From Alphaproteobacteria bacterium (GTDB lineage Bacteria > Pseudomonadota > Alphaproteobacteria > Paracaedibacterales > CAIULA01), in contig CANJLN010000004.1 of NCBI GenBank assembly GCA_947475175.1, forward strand, positions 1 through 64,000: a stretch of 64,000 nucleotides of DNA. Direction: 5' to 3'. The position numbers and the translations under genes were made by a program. A model generated the notes under the pieces. The model ran no database searches, was not told where the DNA came from, and saw nothing but the letters and a program-made list of their open reading frames with translations. Shown piece by piece: positions 26,391-34,624 of this stretch (positions within the stretch are counted from its first letter, which is position 1; each line of letters begins with the position of its first letter).

Positions 26391-26534
26391 ATGAGAATGA
26401 GTAGTTTATCATTAAAAAGACCGGCGATGCTATCTTTTGAGGATTCAAAAGATAAAGGCTCGGTTATTGCTCTCTTCTCTACCATTTCTTCCATCTTTAT
26501 CCTTTCCATCGTCGTCGTCCCTTTCGGGACATAA
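26391..26534 (+). CDS. Candidate branched-chain amino acid leader peptide
   Basis: A 47-codon ORF lies between the promoter and brnQ, starting at ATG 26391 or 26397. Its last ~25 codons are packed with Ile, Val and Leu (SVIALFSTISSIFILSIVVV: five Ile, four Val, two Leu in 20). Such runs are the hallmark of attenuator leader peptides for Ile/Val/Leu genes. The gene behind it is a branched-chain amino acid carrier, which fits. No clear ribosome site is seen. A small membrane peptide is the main alternative. Confidence 0.55.
   Translation: MRMSSLSLKRPAMLSFEDSKDKGSVIALFSTISSIFILSIVVVPFGT
26431..26530 (+). promoter_or_regulatory. Possible attenuator RNA structures in the brnQ leader
   Basis: TATCTTTTGA (26431-26440) and TCAAAAGATA (26445-26454) make a perfect 10-bp hairpin. 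The 3' arm region GATAAAG (26451-26457) could instead pair with CTTTATC (26495-26501). A smaller GTCCC/GGGAC hairpin (26517-26530) overlaps the end of the leader ORF. The last is not followed by a T run, so the terminating structure is not clear. Confidence 0.4.
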
Positions 26535-26595
26535 ATATCATCACACGCTATTTTTGAAATTTTTTCTTTAACCTCACAAAGTTGGAGTGGGTGCG

Positions 26596-26881
26596 ATGTT
26601 AATGCGACGACATATTTTTATTTATGGTTTTTCCATGTTTTCCATGTTCTTTGGGTCTGGGAACTTGGTATTTCCTCTTCAAGTAGGATTTGAATCCGGA
26701 GGAGCCTGGTTTCTGGGATTCATGGGACTTTTCTTGACGGGTATTATTTTGCCCTTCTTAGGGCTTTTTGTGATCAAACTTCACAATGGTAATTATCTTT
26801 CTTTTTTCTCAGAGGCTGGCAAAAGTGCAGGTTTATTCCTGCCCTTATTTACGCTTTCTTTGCTGGGGGCTTTTGGCGTTG
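26596..26881 (+). pseudogene. brnQ: Branched-chain amino acid carrier BrnQ, 5' fragment
   Basis: The fragment encodes the first ~95 residues of a BrnQ/LIVCS-type carrier. FSMFSMFFGSGNLVFPLQVG is almost the same as in the intact paralogue at 58087-59205 (AMFSMFFGSGNLVFPLLIG). ATG 26596 has GGAG eight bases upstream. At GAFGV the gene meets the inserted cassette and stops eight codons later. Excision of the cassette plus one 10-bp duplication restores GAFGVVPRC, as in the paralogue (GPFGVIPRC), and a full gene of about 378 residues. Confidence 0.92.
26872..26881. repeat. Target duplication of the inserted cassette, left copy
   Basis: TTTGGCGTTG is repeated at 28419-28428. It is the brnQ codons for Phe-Gly-Val, which shows the cassette moved in as one unit. 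Confidence 0.85.
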
Positions 26882-27046
26882 CAATGTCATTCGGTTAAGT
26901 AAAAAAGTTAAGTTGCTGCTGTGTAAAAATTGAAAATAACGAGCAAAACTGATAAATGAACTAGCACGAATAGCGCATAAAACCATAGTAAAATGGAGTT
27001 CTGTAGCTCTGTACTTTCAATGTCCATCGTTAACCAAATGCCATTG
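26882..27046 (+). repeat. MITE-like unit, left copy (165 bp)
   Basis: The unit has terminal inverted repeats (CATTCGGTTAA / TTAACCAAATG) and about 90 percent identity by eye to the right copy. The two share GTGTAAAAATTGAAAATAAC and TAGCGCATAAAACCATAGT. A short duplication near its end (CTGTAGCTCTGTAC) makes it 9 bases longer. Confidence 0.85.
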
Positions 27047-27341
27047 CTCCTACTCCCCCCGGGGTCAAGAGGAAGGCAAGGGCGGTCTGTGAGTCCCTCC
27101 TTGATTAGAGAGGTGTTTTCTGTCGTTTGTCTGTAATGTCAGTCATTCTGTGGCTTGTCGTGTCCTGTTTGGGGGTGTCTGCCCGGGACTATTTAGTAGA
27201 CCAGTAGACTGTCTCTAAAATGTCACAGAAAAGAGACTCCCCCTTAAAATATCAGGAGGAGATTCTTATTGAGGTTTAATTTTGATCACATCTTTGATAT
27301 AGGTTTGTTTGTATCAAGTTCAAAAATAGGAAAGGTTCAAA
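27047..27341. other. Non-coding left arm of the cassette
   Basis: No gene is seen. It is more GC-rich than its surroundings at the left (CCCCCCGGGG at about 27055) and probably holds the promoter of the outer-membrane gene toward its right side, where AGGAAAGG lies just before the start codon. No strong promoter hexamers stand out. Confidence 0.4.
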
Positions 27342-28106
27342 ATGAAAAAATTGTCTTTAGTTCTTTTGGGAAGCTTAGCAGCAGCCCAAATTGCACAAGC
27401 AGCTCCAGGGTCTTTTAACGGATTCTATGTTGGTGGCCAATTAGGGTTGACACAGCGAAACCATAAAATTAATACCGATGATTCTTTTTCCAAATATGCC
27501 CGGGATCCGTTGAGTAAAAACAGAAAAGTAAACGGAATGACCTATGGCCTTTACGCAGGGTACGGACAAAACAATAATGGTTTTTATTGGGGGGGGGAAT
27601 TTGGCATTGAGCACAGTACGGCCAATAAGAGATTTAATTGTGATCATGAAATTCCACAGGAAAGGAGGAATCCAGCAGGAAGAGTTATCAGGCCTATCGA
27701 GATGGAGCAAATCAAAAGAGAAATGAGCTATACCTACCGGAGAGGGGTTGTTTTTTCCTTAACTCCCAGGCTTGGGGCCGTTATTGCGACCGACCATTTG
27801 ATTTACGCCAAACTGGGAATGGAACTGAGTCGAGACACGGCAAGAGCGGTAGTAGCTGGAGTTGAAAGAGAGGTAGTAGGCCCAGTAGCAGCTGGAGTTA
27901 CAAGAGCTGTAAACTTCAGAGCTGAGAGCAATCAATCAAAGACAAACCTCGTTTTTGTTCCCGGTTTTGGTTATGAACACGCCTTTGGTAAGGTATTGGG
28001 ACGTGTTGAATACGGCTACAACATGGGCGGAAAAGTTAAATTCAGCAATGCCACTGCTAAATATTCGCCTCATGTGCTTAAGGTTGGCGTCGCTTATAAA
28101 TTTTAG
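27342..28106 (+). CDS. Outer-membrane beta-barrel protein (cassette cargo)
   Basis: The 254-residue product has a signal peptide (MKKLSLVLLGSLAAAQIAQA, cleaved before APGSF) and then alternating strands of the small OmpA/OmpW-like barrel type (FNGFYVGGQLGLTQ; GMTYGLYAGYG; GFYWGGEFGIEH; LVFVPGFGYEHAFG; GRVEYGYNMGG). It ends in VGVAYKF, the C-terminal Phe signal read by the BAM machinery. A short internal near-repeat occurs (VVAGVEREV / VAAGVTRAV, about residues 170-190) in what is likely an exposed loop. Alphaproteobacterial surface antigens are of this type. The exact role is unknown. Confidence 0.85.
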   Translation: MKKLSLVLLGSLAAAQIAQAAPGSFNGFYVGGQLGLTQRNHKINTDDSFSKYARDPLSKNRKVNGMTYGLYAGYGQNNNGFYWGGEFGIEHSTANKRFNCDHEIPQERRNPAGRVIRPIEMEQIKREMSYTYRRGVVFSLTPRLGAVIATDHLIYAKLGMELSRDTARAVVAGVEREVVGPVAAGVTRAVNFRAESNQSKTNLVFVPGFGYEHAFGKVLGRVEYGYNMGGKVKFSNATAKYSPHVLKVGVAYKF

Positions 28107-28235
28107 GGTATAAAGGCTTTTTTCTGTGCCTGATTGAGGCCCTATTTGGAAATTTGGTAAAAATAATCCAGTCCCTAGAATTGGAGCTGGGTCTATCCAC
28201 GGCCCCTGATAGGACTCTCATACACGCCATTAAGA

Positions 28236-28262
28236 GAGATGGGGGCAGACTCCCCCCATCTC
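28236..28262. other. Strong GC-rich hairpin inside the cassette
   Basis: GAGATGGGGG and CCCCCATCTC form a perfect 10-bp stem around a 7-base loop, directly before the right MITE copy. There is no T run, so it is not a typical terminator, but it could stabilise the 3' end of the outer-membrane protein mRNA. Confidence 0.6.
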
Positions 28263-28418
28263 CAAGGGCATTCGGTTAAGCAAAAAAGTCAAGTTGCTTC
28301 TGTGTAAAAATTGAAAATAACGAGCAAAATTGATAAATGAACTAGCACGAATAGCGCATAAAACCATAGTAAAATGGAGCTCTGTACTTTCATGTTCATC
28401 GTTAACCGAATGCCATTG
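28263..28418 (+). repeat. MITE-like unit, right copy (156 bp)
   Basis: Direct repeat of 26882-27046 with terminal arms CATTCGGTTAA and TTAACCGAATG. Its last part supplies an ATG (28374) in frame with the rest of brnQ. Confidence 0.85.
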
Positions 28419-28428
28419 TTTGGCGTTG
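28419..28428. repeat. Target duplication of the inserted cassette, right copy
   Basis: TTTGGCGTTG, identical to 26872-26881. Confidence 0.85.
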
Positions 28429-29279
28429 TCCCTCGTTGTATCACCGTTGCTCATGGTGGAATTGAGTATATTTTTAAAGATTTATCCTTAATTCTATTCA
28501 GCTTTGTATTTTGCGCCATTTCTTATCTGATTTCTCTGAAAGACGCGAGAATGATTGAAATTTTAGGTAAGTGGTTAACGCCCATCAAATTGCTAAGTTT
28601 AGCTATCTTAATTGGTTGTGGTGTTTTTTATGCTCCTTCACTTCAAGATATACCTTCAAATGGCTTTGCAATAGGCTTTCATGAAGGGTATAAGACGATG
28701 GATCTTTTTGCCGCTTTCTTTTTCTCGGCTTTGATTTTTAAGCAGCTTCAACAGTTTACGAACGGTTCAGAAGATCCAAAGACCATTATCAAAACAGCCT
28801 TAAAGCCAAGTTTAATTGGTGCATTTTTACTAGCGGTTGTTTATTTAGGGTTCGTTTATCTGGGAGCTGCTTATAGACCCATTATTACCAACGTGACGCC
28901 TGAACTCATATTGCCAACAATAGCGTCTCATTTAATGGGTGACAAAGCCTCGCTTTTAATTGGCATTACGGTTGTTTTTTCGTGCCTGAGTACGGCAATT
29001 GCCCTTAATAATATTTATGCGCGCTATCTTTGCGCCACTCTCAAACTAAAAGAAACAGTGTTTCCCTACATGTTGCTGGTAACAACGATTGTATCGTTTC
29101 TTGTTTCTTTATTGGATTTCAAAGGGATTGCTGCTTTCTTGGGGCCTCTTCTCGAGATTTCCTATCCAGGGCTTATCGTTTTAACCATTGTGTCTATTTT
29201 TGTAAAAGATAAGGTAGTCCTTAAAAAGGTTGCTTTTTACGGGATGGTTGCTTTGACGCTGTGGCATCAATATGGGTGA
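28419..29279 (+). pseudogene. brnQ: Branched-chain amino acid carrier BrnQ, 3' fragment
   Basis: From the repeated TTTGGCGTTG the frame reads FGVVPRCITVAHGG and continues through about nine membrane segments typical of BrnQ (GFHEGYKTMDLFAAFFFSAL; TVVFSCLSTAIALNN), matching the second to last parts of the intact paralogue. It also opens at an ATG in the MITE (28374), so a truncated protein missing the first ~3 segments could be translated. Transport without them is unlikely. Confidence 0.9.
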
Positions 29280-29281
29280 GG

Positions 29282-30028
29282 TTAAACCTGTCTCTCTACC
29301 TTTGGAGTGATTCCAAAACTTTCAACCATGGCTATCACGGCCTCAGTTGCTTTGGTGATTAGATTTTTATCTTGCCCTCTGATCACCAAGCTAGTCCCAA
29401 TATTTGGTATTGTATAAAAGGGATAACTACCGATCGAAACACCCGGATGTTGGTTTTGCACTTCGGTTAGTTTTTCTGCAATGGTTCCCTCTAGGATACC
29501 GCTTGTAACCGTATTGTAATAAAAGGGTTTGCCTGTTGTTAAGCGTGGTAAAATATATTCCAACATACCTTGCATGACGGACGGCATGCCGGCTAATACA
29601 AACACATTTTCAATTTGAAAAGACGGCGCTTTGCTCACTGGATTTTCGATAAGGGTTACGCCCTCGGGCATCATGGCCATACGACGGCGACTTGTGTTAA
29701 AACGTTCCTTGTAATGATTTTCCAAAATTTGCAAAGCTTCTTCGTTTTCAACTAAAGGTTTTTGAAAAGCTTTGGCAATGCTGGCAGCGGTTATATCGTC
29801 GTGGGTGGCTCCAATGCCACCTGTAGTGAAGACATAAGTGTAGCGTGGACGAATTTCATTAACAGCGTCAATGATTCGGTCTTCCTCGTCTGGAATCACT
29901 CGTACTTCTAAAAGGTCTATACCAACGCTTGCTAGTTTTTTTGCGATATAGGCAATGTTGGTGTCTTGAGTGCGTCCTGATAAAATTTCATTGCCAATAA
30001 TAATGATGGCTGCGGTTGGCTGTATCAT
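29282..30028 (-). CDS. CinA N-terminal / molybdopterin-binding-like domain protein
   Basis: This 248-residue protein has the MoCF/MogA-like fold seen at the start of CinA: AAIIIIGNEILSGRTQDTN, FTTGGIGATHDDIT and VFVLAGMPSVMQGMLEYI. It lacks the C-terminal nicotinamide-nucleotide deamidase domain of full CinA. In full CinA, this domain has ADP-ribose pyrophosphatase activity; that cannot be assumed here. Start placed at ATG 30028, two bases after the stop of the SLC13 gene; a longer frame to 30124 would lie inside that gene. Confidence 0.85.
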   Translation of the reverse strand: MIQPTAAIIIIGNEILSGRTQDTNIAYIAKKLASVGIDLLEVRVIPDEEDRIIDAVNEIRPRYTYVFTTGGIGATHDDITAASIAKAFQKPLVENEEALQILENHYKERFNTSRRRMAMMPEGVTLIENPVSKAPSFQIENVFVLAGMPSVMQGMLEYILPRLTTGKPFYYNTVTSGILEGTIAEKLTEVQNQHPGVSIGSYPFYTIPNIGTSLVIRGQDKNLITKATEAVIAMVESFGITPKVERQV

Positions 30029-30030
30029 CG

Positions 30031-31434
30031 TTACCAAATCCCAATCACTTTCCACCAAATACCGCCCGCACCAAACCAAATAATTAAGTTCACAATGCTG
30101 ACAATAAGACCAAGGCTCCACCAAGCACTGATTGGAACATACCCTGTACCAAACAAGACAACAGCTGCAGAGGTTCCATAATGGGTCATACTAGAGAAAA
30201 GACTGCTGAAAAAAGCTAAGCAGAGTGCCGCTAGTAAAGGCGGTGCTCCGGCACTAACAGAGACTGCTAAGAAGGCAGCGTACATAGAACTAACATGAGC
30301 TGTATTGCTTGCAAAGAAATAATGACTATAGAAATAGACTAAAGCCAAGACTCCAAAGGCGTGAATCCACGACCATCCTTGGACAAGGGTGCCCATCCCA
30401 TTGCTAAACCAGCTTACAAAACCATATTTTTCAAGATAAGAGGACATCATAACCAAAATAGACATCCAAAGAAGCGTATGCCATGCTTCATGCTCGTTTA
30501 GAATATCTTTCCATTCCAAGACATTTGTTATTAAAAGAAGACATAAACCCATCAAAGCTGTTGTCGTTGCTGTTATGCCCCAGCGTTCTCCAAATACCCA
30601 GAAAAACAACATAAAGAAAAATATGCCAAGCATAGTCCATTCAACTCTGCTCATAGAACCCATTTCGTGAAGTTTTTTTCGGGCTACATCAACAGCTTCG
30701 GGCAATTCTTTGATTTCGGGAGGGTAAATAAAATATAAAAGCAAAGGAATGATGATGATGCTTAAAAGGCCGGGGACGATAGCTGCTATAAACCAATTGG
30801 TCCACGTAATTTCGATTCCCTGTTTGGCAGCTATCGCTTGTGCCATAGGGTTTGCAGCCATTGCTGTTAAGAATATGGCGCTAGTAATCAAATTTCCTTG
30901 ATAACAAACTTGTGTTAAAAAGCTTCCCATTTTTTTTGCAGTGCCATCTTCGGGTCTACTACCCATCGATTCTGCAATGGCTTTTAAGATAGGGAGCATA
31001 ATACCACCAGCTCTTGCCGCATTGCTTGGAATAACAGGGGCAATCAGAAGTTCAGTTAGAATGATACCGTAGCCTAGACCCAAAGTTCGACGTCCGAGCA
31101 ATCTTACGAAAACATAAGCAATGCGCGTGCCCAGTTGGCTTTTTATAAAACCTCTGGCGATAAAGAACACATAAACAATGAGCCAAATAACAGGGGAGGC
31201 AAAGCCCGTGAGTCCATCCTTTCCAAGATCTAAAACCCCGGTTAGAACGGAGACAAGCAGTCCGAAAAGGGCAATAGGCCCCATAGGGAGAGGCTTGAAA
31301 ATAATCCCTAAGATTGTTGGAACAAAAATTGAAAATAACTGCCAACCTTTAGGGTCTAAACCAACAGGAACCGGCATAGACCACAATCCCACACCAACGA
31401 GTACGGGGATGATTAGTCCAAGTATTTTATTCAA
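30031..31434 (-). CDS. SLC13/DASS family anion:Na+ symporter (dicarboxylate type)
   Basis: The 467-residue membrane protein has about 12 segments and DASS-family motifs: a first conserved region with VIPSNAARAGGIMLPI, and a second with SNTAHVSSMYAAFLAVS and MTHYGTSAAVVLFGTGYVP. The closest type is the 2-oxoglutarate/malate translocator group found in chloroplasts and intracellular bacteria. Uptake of host dicarboxylates is a sensible but unproven role. It is followed two bases later by the CinA-like gene, so the two are likely co-transcribed. Confidence 0.87.
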   Translation of the reverse strand: MNKILGLIIPVLVGVGLWSMPVPVGLDPKGWQLFSIFVPTILGIIFKPLPMGPIALFGLLVSVLTGVLDLGKDGLTGFASPVIWLIVYVFFIARGFIKSQLGTRIAYVFVRLLGRRTLGLGYGIILTELLIAPVIPSNAARAGGIMLPILKAIAESMGSRPEDGTAKKMGSFLTQVCYQGNLITSAIFLTAMAANPMAQAIAAKQGIEITWTNWFIAAIVPGLLSIIIIPLLLYFIYPPEIKELPEAVDVARKKLHEMGSMSRVEWTMLGIFFFMLFFWVFGERWGITATTTALMGLCLLLITNVLEWKDILNEHEAWHTLLWMSILVMMSSYLEKYGFVSWFSNGMGTLVQGWSWIHAFGVLALVYFYSHYFFASNTAHVSSMYAAFLAVSVSAGAPPLLAALCLAFFSSLFSSMTHYGTSAAVVLFGTGYVPISAWWSLGLIVSIVNLIIWFGAGGIWWKVIGIW

Positions 31435-31512
31435 CCTTATTCTCCTAAAATATTAGGTCTTACATTTATGTTCACACTGCCTTGTCTCAAAATGGATGGC
31501 AAGCAAAAATTA

Positions 31513-32457
31513 TCACTTCTGGCTATAAGATCCCGCTGGCTTAAACATAAGATAGTGGATTCGTTTTAGTTCTTTTCTTCCATGACTCAAGCTGTCCAAA
31601 ATAAACCCGCAGGTTAAACTTAGAAAACCCAAAAGCATGATGCCCGTGCTTAAAATAGCTGTTGGTAATCTGGGGACAAGTCCTGTTCTCAAATATTCTG
31701 TTATAACTGGATACCCCAAAAGAATTGAGAGTGTTGTGAAAAAAATAAAAATCAGACCAAAAAACACCATCGGTTTTATTTCCTTAAACAAGAAAAACAT
31801 TCTCCACAAAATAAGAAATCCGTCTCTAAAAGTGCTGAGTTTGCTAACGGATCCTTCGACTCTGTCAAAAAATGGGGTTTCAATCTCTTTAACAGGCAAA
31901 CCCATTTCAAGCGAATAGATCGAAAGTTCTGTCTCTACATCAAATCCTGACGAGAGAGCTGGAAATGATTTCACAAAACGTTTTGAAAAAACACGGTAGC
32001 CTGAAAAAATGTCCTTATATTTACTTTTGAATAATAAAGCCAAAACCCAATTAAAAAGCTGATTGCCAAGTTTATGACCAGGTCTATGTGCTGTCTCTGT
32101 TTCTTCTTTACGAGCGCCAATGACCATATCTAAATTCTCATTGATAAGCATTTCGATCATATAGGGAGCGGCTTTAACATCATATGTTCCATCGCCGTCG
32201 ATCATCAGGTAAATGTTCGCTTCAATATCAGCAAACATGCGTCTTACAACATTTCCTTTTCCTTGCTTTGGCTCAAAGCGGACAATAGCCGCCGCTGACA
32301 ATGCTTGTTCACACGTATCATCTGTTGAGTTGTTGTCATAAACATAAATCAAAGCCTGAGGAAGCTGTTGTCTTATGGATTGCACAACATGATAAATGGC
32401 TGCTCCCTCGTTATAACAAGGAATCAGAACCGCAATTGAAATACCCGTTATTTGCAT
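31513..32457 (-). CDS. Family 2 glycosyltransferase, polyprenyl-phosphate sugar synthase type
   Basis: The 314-residue protein has a GT2 catalytic domain (VLIPCYNEGAAI, DNNSTDDT, the DXD-like IDGDGTYD, FSGYRVFSKRF) and two C-terminal membrane helices (about 228-250 and 262-288). This is the layout of DPM1/GtrB-like enzymes that put a sugar on polyprenyl phosphate. It overlaps the end of the GT-C-like gene by ten bases. Together they could build a lipid-linked sugar and transfer it on the periplasmic side, for instance to LPS or a surface protein. Confidence 0.85.
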   Translation of the reverse strand: MQITGISIAVLIPCYNEGAAIYHVVQSIRQQLPQALIYVYDNNSTDDTCEQALSAAAIVRFEPKQGKGNVVRRMFADIEANIYLMIDGDGTYDVKAAPYMIEMLINENLDMVIGARKEETETAHRPGHKLGNQLFNWVLALLFKSKYKDIFSGYRVFSKRFVKSFPALSSGFDVETELSIYSLEMGLPVKEIETPFFDRVEGSVSKLSTFRDGFLILWRMFFLFKEIKPMVFFGLIFIFFTTLSILLGYPVITEYLRTGLVPRLPTAILSTGIMLLGFLSLTCGFILDSLSHGRKELKRIHYLMFKPAGSYSQK

Positions 32458-33890
32458 AATTTAACCTTTTTAAAAACGAACCCAATTCCACTGAAAACCA
32501 TCATAAATAGATAGGGCCACATAGGCATAGCATATCGTGGAAGACCTGCTTGCACCATCGCTACGCTCAAATAGCTGGCATGAATACACGCTGCACAGAA
32601 AAATCCATAGGCTAATAAATCTCTCATTTTTGAACCAACTATCAAAGAATAGCTGCCCCAACCAAGAAAAAACAAACTTAAAACAAAGCCTCCATACAAA
32701 AACAATCGCACAGCATAGACAAAAACATCAGACTTAGAGCGAAACTTGTAAAAGCCGTAATCCATCCCTATTTTCTGAAATTCAGGGGTTTCTTTGACTT
32801 GATCAATTAATCCCTTTAATTTTTTTGTCTCTGTGTTTGTTTTAAGATCACCTAAAAACCACAAGGCAGCATAGTTGATCAAGATATCTTGAGCATAATC
32901 CAAAGAATTTTGTTTTATAACGTTTAAAGAAACTCTTTTGTAAAAGGAGTCCAGGTCATCCAGAGATTTTATTTCCTCCTGAAGATCGATTCTAAATTGT
33001 TGTAATAGAGGGTAACGCAGCTTGTCATATATGGGGGAGGCAAGTACGTAGTAAAATCCCCAGGACTTTACAGGTTCTAGAATTTTTTGAATGGGGATCA
33101 TTACGGATGCCATTTTTTTAATCATTTTGTCTTCTGTTGGATCTTGAGCCTTTGTGTCCTCTTTTACGATAAACGCAACTTTTCCATACAAATTATGTCC
33201 CAAAAAAGACTGTGTGGAAAAAATACCATGCAAATAATAATTTGCTAGAGCTCCTATGAAAAGGCATGCAAGCAAAGGAGGAAGAAAAAAAGCTAAAATC
33301 CCTTTCCACAACGGACGATAGAAAATAAAAAAACAAATAATAGCACCCAAAAGAGCATAGGATGATGGTCTTACCAAAATGTTTATCCCTGTTAATAACC
33401 CCACTAAAAACAGTGACTTCTTTGAATTTGTTTTAATAAAAAACATGATTGAAGCTGAAAGCAGTAACAGACAAGAAACAGCCAGTGATTCTGTGAAAAT
33501 CTCAAAACAAAATTTTACTATTTCTCCCAACGAAAGCATGCACAAAATAAGCGTTAAACCAAGAAAAAATGAGTTTACAAACCGAGCAAAAGTGAAAGCC
33601 GTTATAAAACAACACAAACCAAAAATAACCAATTGTATTAATGAAATGGCTTCATAGCCACCAGTTATCCACTTTACAGTCGACAAAAAAACAGGATAAC
33701 CAATCGTTCTCGAGGGATCATAATTGATGTAACTAAAAGCATCATCTGAAAATAGCTTTACATCGGGTGGATTCACGAAATGGAAAACACAAAGAACTGC
33801 TACTGTTAAAAGAAACCACAAAGACAAAAACGACGTTTTTTCTGAAGCGTCTCTGTCCCACTTAAGAGTTTGGCAAATAATGTTTAGCAT
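32448..33890 (-). CDS. Multi-pass membrane protein, probable GT-C glycosyltransferase
   Basis: The 480-residue protein has about 10 membrane segments and a large loop after the first one. That loop contains LFSDDAFSYINYDPSRTIGYPVFLSTVKW, in which an acidic pair (SDD) sits where GT-C enzymes place catalytic Asp/Glu. It has no clear match that I can name. Its overlap with the GT2 gene suggests it is the enzyme that uses the polyprenyl-linked sugar. Its start overlaps coaE by seven bases. Confidence 0.65.
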   Translation of the reverse strand: MLNIICQTLKWDRDASEKTSFLSLWFLLTVAVLCVFHFVNPPDVKLFSDDAFSYINYDPSRTIGYPVFLSTVKWITGGYEAISLIQLVIFGLCCFITAFTFARFVNSFFLGLTLILCMLSLGEIVKFCFEIFTESLAVSCLLLLSASIMFFIKTNSKKSLFLVGLLTGINILVRPSSYALLGAIICFFIFYRPLWKGILAFFLPPLLACLFIGALANYYLHGIFSTQSFLGHNLYGKVAFIVKEDTKAQDPTEDKMIKKMASVMIPIQKILEPVKSWGFYYVLASPIYDKLRYPLLQQFRIDLQEEIKSLDDLDSFYKRVSLNVIKQNSLDYAQDILINYAALWFLGDLKTNTETKKLKGLIDQVKETPEFQKIGMDYGFYKFRSKSDVFVYAVRLFLYGGFVLSLFFLGWGSYSLIVGSKMRDLLAYGFFCAACIHASYLSVAMVQAGLPRYAMPMWPYLFMMVFSGIGFVFKKVKLCK

Positions 33891-34468
33891 AAATTTTGGA
33901 TAATATTCTGAAGTTGTTGAAACATATCGTTTTTGGATAAATTACTCGAAAGACAATAGTCTGCCCATTTAATTTTTTCTTGCGCTGGTAATTGATTTTT
34001 CAAAATAGTCTCTACCTGAAAATCTGTCAGCCCTCTTTTGCGCAAACGCCCTATTTGGATATTTTTATCACACCAAAGCACTATTGTCTTGCAACAAAAA
34101 ATATCCCACCCTTTTTCAAACAAAAGAGGGATGTCCAGCACACACAAAGTCTGTCTTGCTTTATATTGTCTGGAAATAAAATATTGAATCTCTTTACGCA
34201 AATGAGGATGGATAATTTCTTCGAGTGCAATCAAGGTGTCTGGTTCTGAAAAAGCTATCTGTCTGAGTAAAGAACGATTAACATGTCCTTTTTTTATAAC
34301 TGACGGAAAAAGATGTTCAATTTGTTTTATAATCATCGCGTTTCTTAGGTACAGCTCTCGTACAGCTTGGTCCGCATCCCAAACAGGGATTCTAAAAGCT
34401 GTTCTTAACTGTTGAGTCACCGTTGATTTTCCAGCTCCAGCTGATCCCGTAATTCCAATAATCTTCAT
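33884..34468 (-). CDS. coaE: Dephospho-CoA kinase
   Basis: CoaE phosphorylates dephospho-CoA in the last step of CoA synthesis. The 194-residue protein shows the P-loop IGITGSAGAGKSTV, VWDADQAVRELY, HPHLRKEI and LDIPLLFEKGW, which are the family signatures, and a length close to the norm. It is the first gene of a run with the two glycosyltransferase genes. Confidence 0.94.
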   Translation of the reverse strand: MKIIGITGSAGAGKSTVTQQLRTAFRIPVWDADQAVRELYLRNAMIIKQIEHLFPSVIKKGHVNRSLLRQIAFSEPDTLIALEEIIHPHLRKEIQYFISRQYKARQTLCVLDIPLLFEKGWDIFCCKTIVLWCDKNIQIGRLRKRGLTDFQVETILKNQLPAQEKIKWADYCLSSNLSKNDMFQQLQNIIQNLC

Positions 34469-34557
34469 AGTGACTACATTTTGTGAGTGTCTTGCATTAA
34501 TTGTATCTCATCCTATATCTGTTGCCCAGGGGATCGCTTTGGCTCATCACCAGACTC

Positions 34558-34586
34558 TTGATATTCGATGAAAGACAAGATACAAA
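34558..34586 (+). promoter_or_regulatory. Candidate promoter for the nitronate-monooxygenase-like gene
   Basis: TTGATA (34558) and TACAAA (34581) are separated by 17 bases, about 40 bases before the start. The -10 match is only moderate. Confidence 0.35.
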
Positions 34587-34624
34587 GAGGGTTAAGTATT
34601 ATTTTCATCATGTAAGGAAAAGTA

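Larger units (their letters stand above)
26882..28418. mobile_element. Transposase-less composite cassette carrying an outer-membrane protein gene
   Basis: The 1537-bp insert begins CAATGTCATTCGGTTAAG and ends CGTTAACCGAATGCCATTG, giving 17-bp terminal inverted repeats with one mismatch. It is flanked by a 10-bp direct duplication. Both ends are near-identical MITE-like units in direct orientation (26882-27046 and 28263-28418). The only gene inside is an outer-membrane beta-barrel gene; no transposase or clear remnant is seen, so movement would need an enzyme supplied in trans. This is inference from the visible junctions. Confidence 0.8.

Noticed and set aside
30029-30124. Longer start for the CinA-like gene
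   Set aside because: The extra 32 residues lie within the SLC13 gene in another frame and have no family support.
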